Assembly (NCBI GenBank): GCA_027605045.1
Contig: JAQFWX010000148.1
Coordinates: 1-64,000 of the forward strand
Direction: 5' to 3'
DNA from: Phallus indusiatus
Taxonomy: Eukaryota > Basidiomycota > Agaricomycetes > Phallales > Phallaceae
Length of the DNA: 64,000 nucleotides
This document shows positions 24,561 to 36,505 of this stretch, in pieces. The notes beneath the pieces were generated by a model. The model saw only the letters and a list, made by a program, of their open reading frames with translations, did no database searches and was not told where the DNA came from. Each line of letters starts with the position of its first letter. Position 1 is the first letter of the stretch. Made by a program: the position numbers and the translations under genes.

Positions 24561-27500
24561 TTAGGATTCAGAGGGAGCAGTAGTGACACCAGATTCGGGT
24601 TCAATGCCATGTTCAGCTTCGTACGCCAATAATCGTCGATACGCATCGTCTTCAATGAAAGCATCCGAATCGCCAGACAACTTTGAATCTTTATGACAGC
24701 ATGCAGCGTGCTTCCACCAGAATAGCTCTTTAACCTATGTATAAACATTACATCAACATTGTTGCCATGAAGCACCAAAAGGCACAGAAAACAAACCTTC
24801 AATTCGCCAACTTTACAGCCTTCTAGTGCGATCCATTGCTTACAATGATGGCACTTCCCTTGTAAAATTTCAGGCTTCTCATTGGATTGTGGTCTAGGCA
24901 CTTGAATCACGCGATGAGCGACCGGAGGTGAGAATGGCTGAAAACGCGAGGCAGATATGCCTATAAATGCGGGTCAACAACACTGGTTATATAGCTTCTT
25001 GAATGGTAATAAATAACACATACCATGATAATATTGCATATGATAGCTACGAAATTAAAAATTTATATTGAGGTCGGTAAAACAGGAGAAAATGACTGCT
25101 TACTTATGCTGACTTGTCTTCGTATGATTCCATTCTTGCCTTCCTTCACCTCCCCGACGTGGATCTTCAAAGCATATGGGACAAAGAGCCAATTTCTTCC
25201 CGCCACTCCCTTTGGTATATCGAGGGGTATATAAGTCTCTTATGTCTCTCGGTGGATTGAAATTTCCTAAGGGACGCTTTGAATTTGGGACCAACTCCCT
25301 GCAAGAAAAACAAATTAAGAGGATTGCCACGAATCAAAAAAAAGTCGCAAACACGAAGTCATACCTTGCAACGCCTTCTAAAACATATTTCTCCATATCT
25401 CCAAAGGAGCTACCCTTTTTCGAAGGAGATCCAGATTCTGCTGCGCTACCGCTTGTGTCAAACTGTAGTATCAGAGGATATCGCCTATAAAATCCGGAAT
25501 AACCTTCAATAGGCGTAAGAGGAGGATCAAAGGAGCGCATGGGAATGGCGATAGCAGGAGCTGTGGGTTGTGCCGTACGATGATGGGGACGAGATATGGA
25601 AACGGAAACAAAGGCACCATTGCCTTTTGACTCCGAGCTGCTCGAATTTGCAGCGTCGAAAGGTCCAGAAGGCGAGGTCCCTCGTCTCTTTTTGGTCCGT
25701 GTCGACCTAGACGATGGGAGTGGAGGTGTCTCAGCCGAAACCACTTTCGTTGGTGATTTCGGTGTCGCTTTAGGTGTTCTCGAAGCTTTCGGTCCATTGG
25801 ATATGAAAACATCACTCAATTTGCTTGGCGAGAAAGTCTCATCTTTATCATCGTCTTCTGACTCTTGGTCTTCTTCTGTTTCATTGTCAGAAACATTGAT
25901 CTGGGAGTAGAGAACGATACGCTCCGAGGGAGCGTGTTCCGACTTGACAACAGTCGCCCGTCTGACAGGACGATTCCGTAATTTTGTTACTGATGTCGTT
26001 CCAGCAGATCTTGTATTTCTAGAAGGCGTTGAAGAGTCCTCATTGAAGTGATTGCTTTCCCTAAGTTCCTTTGTGCGGGCTTTGGTTTGACTGCGGCGCG
26101 CCACACGGGCTTTCTTGGGCGGCGATAAGGCTAAGAAACGAAATGGTAGTTAGTCTGACTTATAATAAAGGGGGAAAAGGGATTAATATCTACCATTCCC
26201 TTTGTTAGATTTCTTTTCCTCATTTTCGTCATGATCAGACTCAGCCGGACGTTTCCGTTTTCTAGAAGCTTTAACAAATTCAGACACTGTCTGTGCCACG
26301 TTCCCAAGCCTTTCAATATCTTCGGGCTGAATTTCATCAACGTCATCTGCTGAGCCAGCGTCAATCAATGTCACACTTGACGATTCGGACGACGCTTTGT
26401 TGGCAGTACCGGGGATGGGCACCTCCACCGCCATAGGCACGACCGTATCAGCGCCGTTTGTTCCATGGCCTCGCACAACTGCGTTGTTTGACTGATTGTT
26501 ACTTTGAAGAACGAGTGCATCAGGATCAACTTCCCCGTCGGCGTCAACGTCCTCTTCTTCTGAGCCATCCGCGTCTCTTTCTTCATCCTCCGCTTGAGCG
26601 GCACCTTCCGGTTTACGTTCCGCTCCGACGTAAAGTTTGTTTGACTGCAGAAAAACAAAGAGAGAAAGTTTAAGTAAAAAAAAATGTGAAATGACAACAC
26701 GAACACCTGCCTTGCGTTTGATTTTGGCAGGCGACTGAGCTCGCGAGCTGGGGAGCGATGATTGTGCCAGTGAGTGCGCACGCGAGGAGCCAGCTTTGTC
26801 CATCTTCTCAAGTGCGCCAGCAGCTGCTGTAGAGAACGATGCTGCGCTAGACCCTGCGACGATACGCAATTGACCATCGGCTTCCGCAATGCGTCTGACA
26901 TTTCGTTTAGGTCTCTCAATGGGCGCGGTGGGTATAGCATTTCTCCTCGTTGCAAGCTTCTTCTTCTTCCTTCTCTTCTTGTCCTTGTCTTCCCCTTTTC
27001 CGTCACTGAGATCAGTGTCGCTTTCAGTATCTCCATTTCCACTACCACGCCATACTAAACCAATCCTACTGAAGTCATTTTTTGCGTCATTACGTGTCGC
27101 ACCATCCACCTCCAGCCTGGGGCGACCAGCCCTAGTCCAAGAACGATAGTTTCGTGGGACACCCTTGACATCCGGATCGCGTGGAAGTACGTCTGAACAG
27201 AATGGAGGTACGTATGTCAAACGAGACTCATGGAAGTATATGCGTGGCGGTGGTAGCTGGCGGTGGTGTCCCACGTCCGAGATAGACTCAGAATCTGTTG
27301 TGTCTTCGTTAATATATTCAACGTTTTGCGTCTTGAGTATGAAACGAGGTCGTGTGTCTGGTGGCAATAGGGCATAGGCATCCAGTTGAAGAGGGGTTGA
27401 CGTTGAAGCCTCGACGTGCGCTTGGCTAGGTGCCTGCGTGGAAGAAAAAGAGGCCGGTTGGAGTGCTACGTTGGTGTCGGAAAGTATGTTAAAGTCGTCT

Positions 27501-27727
27501 TCGGGTTCCATCTTTTCTCTCGGGCTGTCTCTGACGTTCGACAATGGCGCATGGGTGGAAGGGGTCTCGTGCGCGGAAAGGTAGCTGAACGAGGCACCAT
27601 TGCTTGATGTGGGCGTCGAAGATGGGAACGAGAGAAAACGAGGTTTAGAGAGTGAATGAGGTACGCATGCAGTCGTCAATGTCGCCCATTGTGTCGACGA
27701 TGCGCATATATGCATCGAGGAGGGCAT
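24561..27727 (-). CDS. Nuclear protein with Rua1-type C-terminal zinc-finger domain
   Basis: Long, mostly disordered protein ending in the fungal Rua1_C domain. The N-terminal exon (start 27727; MHICASSTQ at the fifth codon could also start) is Ser/Pro-rich with an NLS-like KDKKRRKKKKLATRR and acidic runs. A second low-complexity exon lies at 25334-26104. The C-terminal block carries LVPNSKRPLGNFNPPRDIRD and LYTPRYTKGSGGKKLALCPIC, then YHMQYYHGIS (first C2..H..H finger). A second CHHC...WWKHAACCHKDS finger follows (24650-24870). Stop TAA is at 24561-24563. The name comes from Rua1 of Ustilago maydis, an activator of ustilagic acid genes. No glycolipid cluster is visible here, so only a DNA-binding or regulatory role is inferred. 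Confidence 0.82.
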
Positions 27728-28904
27728 TGAGTGTGTGGCGAACGGGGTGATTGAAAGAAAAGGAGTGTGATGGAGGATGTGACAGCGTTATAGTTTTGCA
27801 CGGAAGTTGCCGCACGTTTGGACAAGAACAAGGCAGACAAAGCCGTAGCCGCGTGGCCTGTATATAGACACGTTGTCCACAGTGCTGGAGTACAGCGACT
27901 TCAGCTAAAATGAGTTTCTAAGAAGTTTCCCTACTATTCTCTATTCACTACTTAGGCATGTCTGGCTTTTCAGCTCGACTTTTTTCCGGTTTAGAAGGGG
28001 AAACTCCCGAAATACATCCTTGGAGACTCACCTGCAGTTGGACAAATTAAGGTTTAGTGTGGCCATTTCATCGATGTCAGTAGGACACAGTGTCTCATGC
28101 GTTTAATGCATGTTTTGGACGGTTTCTCGTTCAAACTGTCCATACCCTGGGCAAAACTAGGGACCGACTGGCACTGTAAACCCGCAGAATATCCAGCATA
28201 ACCCGATTAATTAACTGGCAGTTTACCACTTCTTATTCACATTGTTTACAGTTCTAAACATAAACAGAATCATGGTCACAACCCTTGGCACATATCACAT
28301 TTGGTACGGGCTAGGATCTATGCATGATTATGATTATACCATAGGTCATGATATGAAGGCGATTTACGACTCAATTATATTATTCCGAAAGCTCAGAGTC
28401 GGTCATATAAAACTATAGACAAATTTAAACGTTTTTCTGAGTTGGGAATATTAAATCATGGTAACACTATAGAGTTATGAGGGAAGAAAAGTTTCTCAAT
28501 GTACGAAGAGTTGAGTAATGATATGAAATCTGGAAGTTTCGGCTGACTTTTGTTCGCATGGTTTAATCTCATGCTTTTTGTTTCGAATAAGTATTAGACA
28601 TTCAAGTAAAAGCGCAAGGCAAAAATATATACTGAATCCATACTCGCTGAGAAGAAAGGCTGATACAAGATGATATTGCTTTACCAGTAAAGCCGGCGGT
28701 GGAGCATAGTAGAACCTGAGATGGGGTATTTGGAAGATTAATTTCGGAGCCTATTCATTGCCTATTATTTAAGTCTGCCTATTGACCAACGAAGCCCTGA
28801 GGAAAAGTCGGACACCAAGTGTCAGACTTTTCTATTTAGGAACTGGCAAACCAATTAGCCATGTAATTAAAGAGGGAAGCGAAAAATCAAACCGGACGGA
28901 TAGT
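27728..28904. other. Intergenic, 1.2 kb
   Basis: Promoter side of the Rua1-like gene and 3' flank of the monooxygenase gene (both minus strand). No open frame of note, no repeat or RNA gene recognised. Confidence 0.5.
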
Positions 28905-31543
28905 CTATCTCATCGAGATACCAAGCGCCTGCGTATACAATAATGGCTCAAGGAGCAACTCGTCACCACTAAAAGAAAACTTACGTTCACCCACAATCCC
29001 ATCTCTCTCGGCGACGGTCCAGCCATTTCCTAACCAGTGGAAGCGATTTCGCTTCTCGCTTAATGATTCGTAGTCAAAGTCCTCCCACCGTGGATGTTCG
29101 AATGTTCTCAGAGCGTGCAGAGTTGATCCTGAAAAGAGTCATGTTGGAGGTTTATGCAAAAAAAAATAGAAAAAAGGATATCTACCTGGCCAAAGAGCGG
29201 CGATACGTCCTTCTTCTTTCCCCATTTTATACCAGGAACGACATTTCATGGAATAGACGGTCTAGAAACAAAATTTAAAAAATGGTAAATGAATAAGCAT
29301 TTATTATACTTGTTGAAAGTAGGTCTAAGAGTTTTTATGTTGTCAATGACAGTCAGTTGTTTAACTTTGTGCAGAAACTTCTTACCCTGCTATATTCATC
29401 AAAATCTTCCACAGCTTCTTTCTTTACTTCGATAGACTTGAGCTGCTCCCGCTGTAATTTGCTAATAATCTTCAAAAGATAATCGATTTCTTTTTCAATG
29501 AGAATCAATAATGAACCAGATCCGACGGCTGAATTTGGTCCCAATGCATAAAACCTGTTTAAATAAGCACAGAAACTGCTAATCATACTCAAAATTCTAC
29601 TTACCAATTCGGAAAACCATCTGTCCCGATGCTAAGATAATTTACTGGGAACTCTTTCCATTTATCTTGTAAATTGACACCTTTTCGGCCTATGGCAGGG
29701 AATTTAGGCTTGTAAGTCGTGTCAAAACCTTCAAATTAATTTCATTGATCAAAAGTTCGGGTAACTGATACGAAAACGGACCAGTTGCACAGACAATGAT
29801 GTCGAAAGTTCGCTGTTTCCCGTCAACTGTTTCAATGCCTTCAGGCGTTATTTTTGCAATATGTTCAGTCACGAAATCAACCTGCGAATAGTTTGAGTTG
29901 TGGACGGGATATATATGCTTAAACGACTTACATTATCTTCGCATAAAGCTTCCAAGTAACCAGGACCGGGTGTCAAGCGACGACAGGCAACGGGAAAATC
30001 AGGAATCACTATGTAATTTAGTCAGCGGCAAAATGTAAAGGCGATATGATATTCACGATGTTCCGCAATCCAGGGCTTTTTTGCTAATTTCTTCAACATG
30101 CCTTCTCGGAACATTGCGGCTGCGAACTGTTGAATGGGATGACCACGTTGTGTGCAACCATGAACCGCCTAAATGCAAAGTGGTCGTAAAATTGATACTG
30201 ACTTTTCTTTCCAAAAAAAAAGATTACATTAAGATCGTCTTCAATAGCGTGCCTGAACTTGGTATAAAATTCTTCATTTTCGAATTCTTTGATCTCTGCT
30301 TCAGTGAAATGGTCTGGAAAAGGAACATGCTCCTTTATCAACAATTACAACAACTGAGAAATGCACTTATGACTCACGAGTATCTCCGCCTGGATTACGC
30401 ACTTCCACTTCCCTGCCTGCGAGAGGACCCGAGATCCCTGAATGAGATGTATTTGTCAAACTTGTTTTTTTTTCTCCGGGTAGAAGAAACATACAGGTTT
30501 TGCCCCTGACAAAATTGGCTACTTTTGCGGCTTTGCGTTGAAGAGCAGGTACGATTTGAATAGCACTCGAGCCCTGAAACCAAAAGCAGGTATATTTACC
30601 GTACCGGGGCAGGAGGAGAAGCACGTACGACACCAATGACCGCGACGTTCTTTCCTTCCCAAGCTTCCTTCCCATCCACCTTTTCCAAAGTCCAGTCGGC
30701 AGAATGAACCAGCGTCCCCTTGAAACTATGCAATCCAGGTATATCTGGCCACTTCCAGTTAGACAAACCGCCTGTGCAATTCAACACCACATCAACGGAA
30801 TCAAAAATTTCTCCTTCAGGGGTATTGAGTTTGAGTGTCCACTTTCCATGCTCTTCGTCCCAGTTTGCACCGGTTAACTCGTGTCGGAGCTTGACATACT
30901 TCTCGACGTGATATTTTGCAGCAACCTGTTGAAGATAGGCAAGAATCTCCGGACCTGGGGCATAGAAGGCCGACCAACGGAGCTAGTGCATAATTGTATA
31001 ATTCAATTTCTTACTTCAGGAAATGACAGCGTGGTAAAGTCAACCGTACGTTGGGTTCAAATGAAAGTTGGTACTGAACAGAAGCTAAGCCAACATATTT
31101 CAGAATTGCAGGAATATTCTCACTGTATGAGATGGTATGTCGCACGCTAATCCCTATAAAGTTGTTATGAGCACCATGATGTTTTTATACGCATATGAAT
31201 AGTCATCGATCTTTACTGGATAGCGATTTACAAACCTACGCCCATAACAATTAGAACGCACGTCTCAAAACAGCTTGTTTTTCCTTTCAACTCACCACGT
31301 TCCTCCAATCCCATTTTCGCGTTCATACACTACCAACTCGTAATTACGAAGTCTTTGGGGAATTCTGATTGCAGCTAGAATGCCACTGTATCCAGCACCT
31401 ATGACAGCGATACGGACTGGCCGGTGTTCGTCTATGGCAAAATCTGCCAACTGATAACCATCACGCTCCACATGATCCGTTGAAAGGTTGACGTGGGTAC
31501 CATTAACATTGGGTGCTTCCGCACGGTCCAGTTCAGCAGCCAT
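28905..31543 (-). CDS. Baeyer-Villiger-type flavin monooxygenase
   Basis: Class B flavoprotein monooxygenase using FAD and NADPH. The start at 31543 gives MAAELDRAEAPNVNGTHVNL, then the FAD Rossmann motif VRIAVIGAGYSGILAA and the ERENGIGGTW loop. The mid-region has VVLNCTGGLSNWKWPDIPGL, followed by the fingerprint FKGTLVHSADW, an exact FxGxxxHxxxW of Baeyer-Villiger enzymes. The NADPH Rossmann motif VAVIGVGSSAIQIVPALQ is rebuilt across an intron near 30580-30620. A later strand reads FDIIVCATG (29770-29830). The last exon encodes GWTVAERDGIVGERKFSFSG and ends ALGISMR with stop at 28905-28907. The protein is spread over about ten exons. The substrate cannot be read from sequence; cyclic or linear ketones are the class substrates. 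Confidence 0.88.
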
Positions 31544-33587
31544 GGGTGAAAACGAGATTTGCTAATGTCCGCACAAAGAGGATATCGATGAAGGACGGTC
31601 GTGAACAGAGTTAAAGTAGAATAACATTTAAGGCCCCTGAAGCTCCCGTAAGGCACTACGATAGATCTGAACCTGAATTTGAAGGGAAGATATATGACCC
31701 AGAGGAATTGTGACACTAAGCTGGGAAAAGAATCAACGTTCATGGCTTAAGGAGAGGCTAAGACCTGTTCCTCATTTCTCACGCCAAAAGTTCTTTTCTA
31801 TTGCTTTTTAACGTGGTTTGCCATGTTTATGTAGTGTTTTTTCTTTCGATCGTGTCGAGATTGACAAATATAGCGCGTCAGTTGAAGCCAACTGACGAAG
31901 GGTGGTTTATTTTTGACGCATGTATGAGGGCTTTTTAAACCGTGCGCGTGATCTGTTGCAGCCGGCGGGAAAGTCAGTTCATTATATAATTGATGTACCC
32001 CACGCATATTGAAAAACCTTTAAGTGAGGAAATTTATTGTGCCATGGGATTATGATAGATTATGATACTCGAATTCTTTGGCCGATCGCTCGAGAGACTG
32101 AATGGGATAAATGTAGTAGCCGGACGGGACTGCCCGACTCCAATGGCCGCGGAGCTCCGAGAGTAGTAATAACTAGCGCCGCCGACGCGGCATATCCCTG
32201 CCCACGGAGTGTTTACGAGAAAAAGAGAACCAAAAATCTATTTATTTTACGAAATAATATTACATTTGAGTCGGAGAGTTTTTCGGAAAGACGGAACAGA
32301 AAGATGGATACTTTTACCTTTGAGCAGACAATAAATTTAGCGTTTAAGAAGTTTGGAGATTACGGTGAAAAGTCTGGTTGACTTTTTATTTCGATGCATC
32401 TAATGAGTATGTGTAAGCGATTGTGAACCAACTCGTGTTGTTGAGGTTCCATGTGAGTCGACCGATGCGGTCTAGAGATGACCATGCACGATCTATCGCC
32501 AATAATGCGCAGTTCATCGACGTTGTTTGAAGGAATGTTCCAGGCTGTAAAGTCGAATTGCGAGTCCGCCAACGCTCTGCACAGTTGAACTTCATGGAAA
32601 CCGTTACGATTTCCGCGGGGCGAATTAATCCACCACCAACTTACCTCACCGCTATCAGTCAATCAAAACATAACCAACATCCAAACCACACTACTTCGTT
32701 ACATCCACCCTGGTGATGTCAACAATTCAGGGAATAATAAAACAGCAACATTTTTAAAACTCCTCTTCTAAACCCCACTCGCACAAACCCAAATTCGAAG
32801 TCATTTCATACACAGAATTCAAATTCCGAATATGGATTCGTCTCCAGATTAGGTTCCAGATTTAGGCCCAGTTTTTCGCCTCCGAATGACATGTGAGAAC
32901 CCTGCTGGGGCAGGGAATAAAGAAGAGTAGGGGAAGTCGGATTAGGGCCGTTCGGACGTCGTTTATATTCGTTTCGATGTCAGAGGCGGTTCACTTTCAG
33001 AGCGAAATGACACTTGTTTCGCTGCCCGTTTCACTTCTTAGCCGCAGTCGGTCAGAGGTTTGAGGATATGTAAGTTGTTTAGATGTAAACAAAATTGAAG
33101 GATAATACTACAAGACGACGGAAGAAAACGGCTGTTGAAATAGACGGACGCCGGGGTGTTAAGATCTTTTCTAAAAACGGGATAAATAGTACTTTCGAGG
33201 TACTCCCGACGGGTAGCAAACGGACAGTGCTTTATCGGCAAAAATTCCAGTGGGTATAGATAAGTAAGTATTCACACTGAAAGTGCATTGTATTAAGAGA
33301 TGAAAACAGACGTACTAAACGAGAACTTAAACTAGACCTAGGAGCCTCTCGCTTCTCACATTTTTCCTCTCGCCGCTAGCTTTAATCCATAGGCACCGCA
33401 CTTCAAAGTCTCGAGAGATTCCCCGCCGATATATACTCCATATATAATCCAAGATGGATGATCGTTTGTATTCCCGATACTTGCTCGATACTGGCCGTAC
33501 GCAAAACTTCCAAGTTAATTCACGGTATTGGCATGTAAATGTTACGTAATCTGTAACGCGTTCACGTCACGCATCACGTTTCTTTCT
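31544..33587. other. Intergenic, 2 kb divergent region
   Basis: Lies between the divergently transcribed monooxygenase (-) and MAD1 (+) starts, so it holds both promoters. A 100-codon minus-strand frame at 32360-32662 starting MTDSGEVSWWWINSPRG is open, but has no homology I recognise and no splice partner. I do not call it. Confidence 0.45.
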
Positions 33588-36014
33588 ATGGCTCACGACT
33601 CTACGAACGACAATGATCCCTTTCTCTCTTCAATAGACTCACCATCTTTGCGCTCCCGAGCTGCACAGAAGCGTACCGCTTCCTTTGCTCAACTGGGTGA
33701 CAGTGAACTGGGAAATGCCGATATAGGAACTCAAGGTGTGACTACCATTGTGGTTTCAATGTGCCTATACCTTTCATTGATCGCCTAATTATTTCAGAGT
33801 TTCCGTCCCGCATCCGCATTAAATCGATGGCTTTTGCTTCACAGATGGAAAAATCATCACTTGAAAGGAAAATGCTGGCTTTGGAGTCGGAACGGAAAGG
33901 TCTAGAAGTCAAACTCGGGATGAAGGACAGAGAAATCGCGAGACTGGAGAACGACAAGCGGTGGTTAGCTGAGAGGGAGACGGAAGAACGATCAGAAAAG
34001 GAGATACTGAGAACGGAAGCTGAAAACGAAAGAGTATGTGCATCCACATTTCTTCTTTGTTCGAGCGCGTTTGTGAATTTTAGATCATTGTGTAGAGAGA
34101 GGCTTCTGCTGCGCTTTCTGCATTACGCTCTCAACTAGCTGCCCAAACGGAAGAGCTTGCTCAACTCCAGCAAGATTTCTCTGCTATGAAACGAACCACG
34201 TCCCAAACAATTAACGAGCAGAAAGTGCACCTGTTGGACGTGACTCGGCAGGCTTCTCAATTCGAAGAAGAGATCAAACAGCTCAGAGACGTTCTTGAAG
34301 AGCGAGACGAGATGATCGACACATTGCGTTCCGAATTAAACGCAAAGGACACGTCTGCTACCTTCGAATCAATCCCGCAAGATGTCAGCGAGAACCAAGG
34401 ATGGAAGGTCGTCCAGGACGAATTACATCGGCAGGCTGCCTATATCCAGAAAATCGACGCGGAGAATATCAAGTTGAAATCTGAAGTCGTCTCTCTCAGC
34501 GATCGCTCCGAATCAATTCAGGTTTTACGCGAAGAGAAGCGACAGTTGGAGAATAGGCTCCGAAATATGGACAGTCTTCGGCATCGCGTTGTTCAACTGG
34601 AAGGCGAAAACGATCAATTACGCGGTCAGCTATCTTCATTATCTGACGTTGGTCAGAGAAATGCAATGAATGAGCTTTTAAGCGATTTGGAGGCGCTACG
34701 GTTCCGAAACGTTAATTTGGAAGATTCCCTTGGAGAAACTCGCGCGGAATCCATCATGATTAATGGCCAACTAACAGATTGTCGCGACGAACTCTCTCAT
34801 GCGCAGCAGAAAATAGAAACCCTCGAAACGGACTTGGAGGAAGTTAAATCGGAATCTCAAAGGCTGAGAAGGAGGGTCGAAATTGCGGAGGGCGAGATTA
34901 AATTCTGGAAATCTGCAGCCGAATTGGAGCAGGGTCAAGTAAAATCCGAAAATGCCGTTGACATGCCAGAAGAAGCGAAAAGAACGATAGAGCTGTTAAA
35001 GCAAGAGCTTGAAATTTTACTTGGTGAAATTCGTAATTTAGGTGGAGGGGTTGAAAGACATGGGAGGTCGTGGACGGATCTTTCGAAATCCCTCAATGAA
35101 GAGACGAGAAAGAGAATTCAAGCGGAAGAAGGTTCGTTTGTTTGCTCTTTTTTTTCTTCTCATGCTCTATTTTAATAATTATACATACCTCTAGAATTGT
35201 CCGCTACGCAGACACAATGCGCTGCATTGTTGGATAAAAATGAGAATTTGGAACAAGCGTTATTTGAGCTTAGAGGCGACATTGCATCTGGAACTCACCT
35301 TCCCCCGAATACTCGGGTTTTGTGCCTTAAAGAGAATCCCCTCCAACAATGGGTTGATACTCGAGAAGAAGTTGTTAACCGCTTGAAAAAAGAAAACGAA
35401 GCCCTTTTATCCCGGCTAGCTGCTTTGGGAACAGATGTGGAGGAGCGTGCGCGAGGGGAGACTGATATGAGCATGGACATGACCGTTACGGATGGTCCTG
35501 CTTCTGGTACGGTACCTCGTGAGAGCTGGGAAGTTGAGCACGCCGAAAAGGTAGCTTTAGCAGCAGAATTACAGCAAATGAATAAACGGTTGCTACGGTT
35601 GCAGCAGGTAAAAAAAATTCACCCGCAAAGAAAGAAGTATAAGACTCAATATTTTCGCGTCGATTTTAGATTTTCAAAGCCAAAGCGCAGGAATTCAAAG
35701 ATACAATCTCTTCTATCCTTGGGTACAAATTCCATTTCAGCGGAAATGGACAAGTCAGGCTCACATCGCAGTACGACGTCAACACCTCGTTTGTTTTTCA
35801 GTCGTCATCAACGACCACCGAAGACGGGACTGGGAAAGTGAACCTGCAATTAGTAGGTGCGGGGGAGTCCAGTCTTGATGATCTTCCCAGGACAGTTGCT
35901 TTTTGGGTCGAAAAACGCGGTTCGATACCTGCGCTGATGGCTACAGTTACTTTAGAGTGCTTTGATAAGGTGTGGAGGGCGGAACGAGAAGAAGCAGGCG
36001 ACGAGGTATTTTGA
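33588..36014 (+). CDS. MAD1: Spindle assembly checkpoint protein Mad1
   Basis: Long parallel coiled-coil protein that recruits Mad2 to unattached kinetochores. The start at 33588 gives MAHDSTNDNDPFLSSID. The N-terminal part then runs into almost continuous heptads from 33850 to 35600 (EKEILRTEAENER, LRDVLEERDEMIDTLRSELN, DELHRQAAYIQKIDAENIKL, LETDLEEVKSESQRLRRRVE). After a short intron (35609 to about 35670) the coiled coil ends RLLRLQQIFKAKAQEFKDTI and enters the conserved RWD-like head: SSILGYKFHF, GQVRLTSQYDVNTSFVFQS, DDLPRTVAFWVEKRGSIPAL and MATVTLECFDKVWRAE. Stop TGA is at 36012-36014. In animal Mad1 the segment before the head is the RLK motif bound by phosphorylated Bub1; here the aligned residues are RLQ. 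Confidence 0.87.
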
Positions 36015-36505
36015 GCTAACGAAGAATTGTATATGTTACTGTTAGACTAGTATTGTACTTTTTATAATATAAACAACGCTTGATCCTCGACTAATTATAG
36101 CTGTACCCTGTGGTGGTACTAATACATATATAAACTGATGAGGTCTCCTGGAGTGTCGAAACTTCTCTCATCGAATATATATATTTCCCTTTCAGAATGC
36201 ACATTAATTGCAGATTCTTTCCCCGTTATTAGATTAGTCGCAGTCCCCGTTGAGATGGCAACCCACATTGGCCCACAAAAAAGGGACCAAACGCCTTTTT
36301 CCCTTCTTCTCCTTCTTTTTGGTTTCCCTCTCAACCCACACGGGTCCACGACATCATTATCGCTCCTTCATTGTCGTTGTTGTTGAGCGTCGCCTTCCCC
36401 GTTCTTCTTCTTTCTCTGTCTTTTCTTTATTCCTTTTAAAAAAAGAGATATCTAATTCCACACGTTCTTTTTCTCTGCTTCTTCTCTTTCTCTCTCTCTC
36501 TTAAT
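36015..36505 (+). promoter_or_regulatory. Spacer with CT-rich promoter/leader of the Msb1-domain gene
   Basis: After the MAD1 3' flank, 36281-36502 is strongly pyrimidine-rich on the sense strand (many TTCTTC, CTTTCTCTCTC runs) right up to the ATG at 36506. CT-rich tracts just upstream of the start are typical of well-expressed fungal genes and often mark the transcription start zone. No TATA box is obvious. Confidence 0.5.

Noticed and set aside
32360..32662. 100-codon minus-strand frame (MTDSGEVSWWWINSPRG...)
   Set aside because: No recognisable domain, signal peptide or splice partner, and it lies in the divergent promoter region between two genes.
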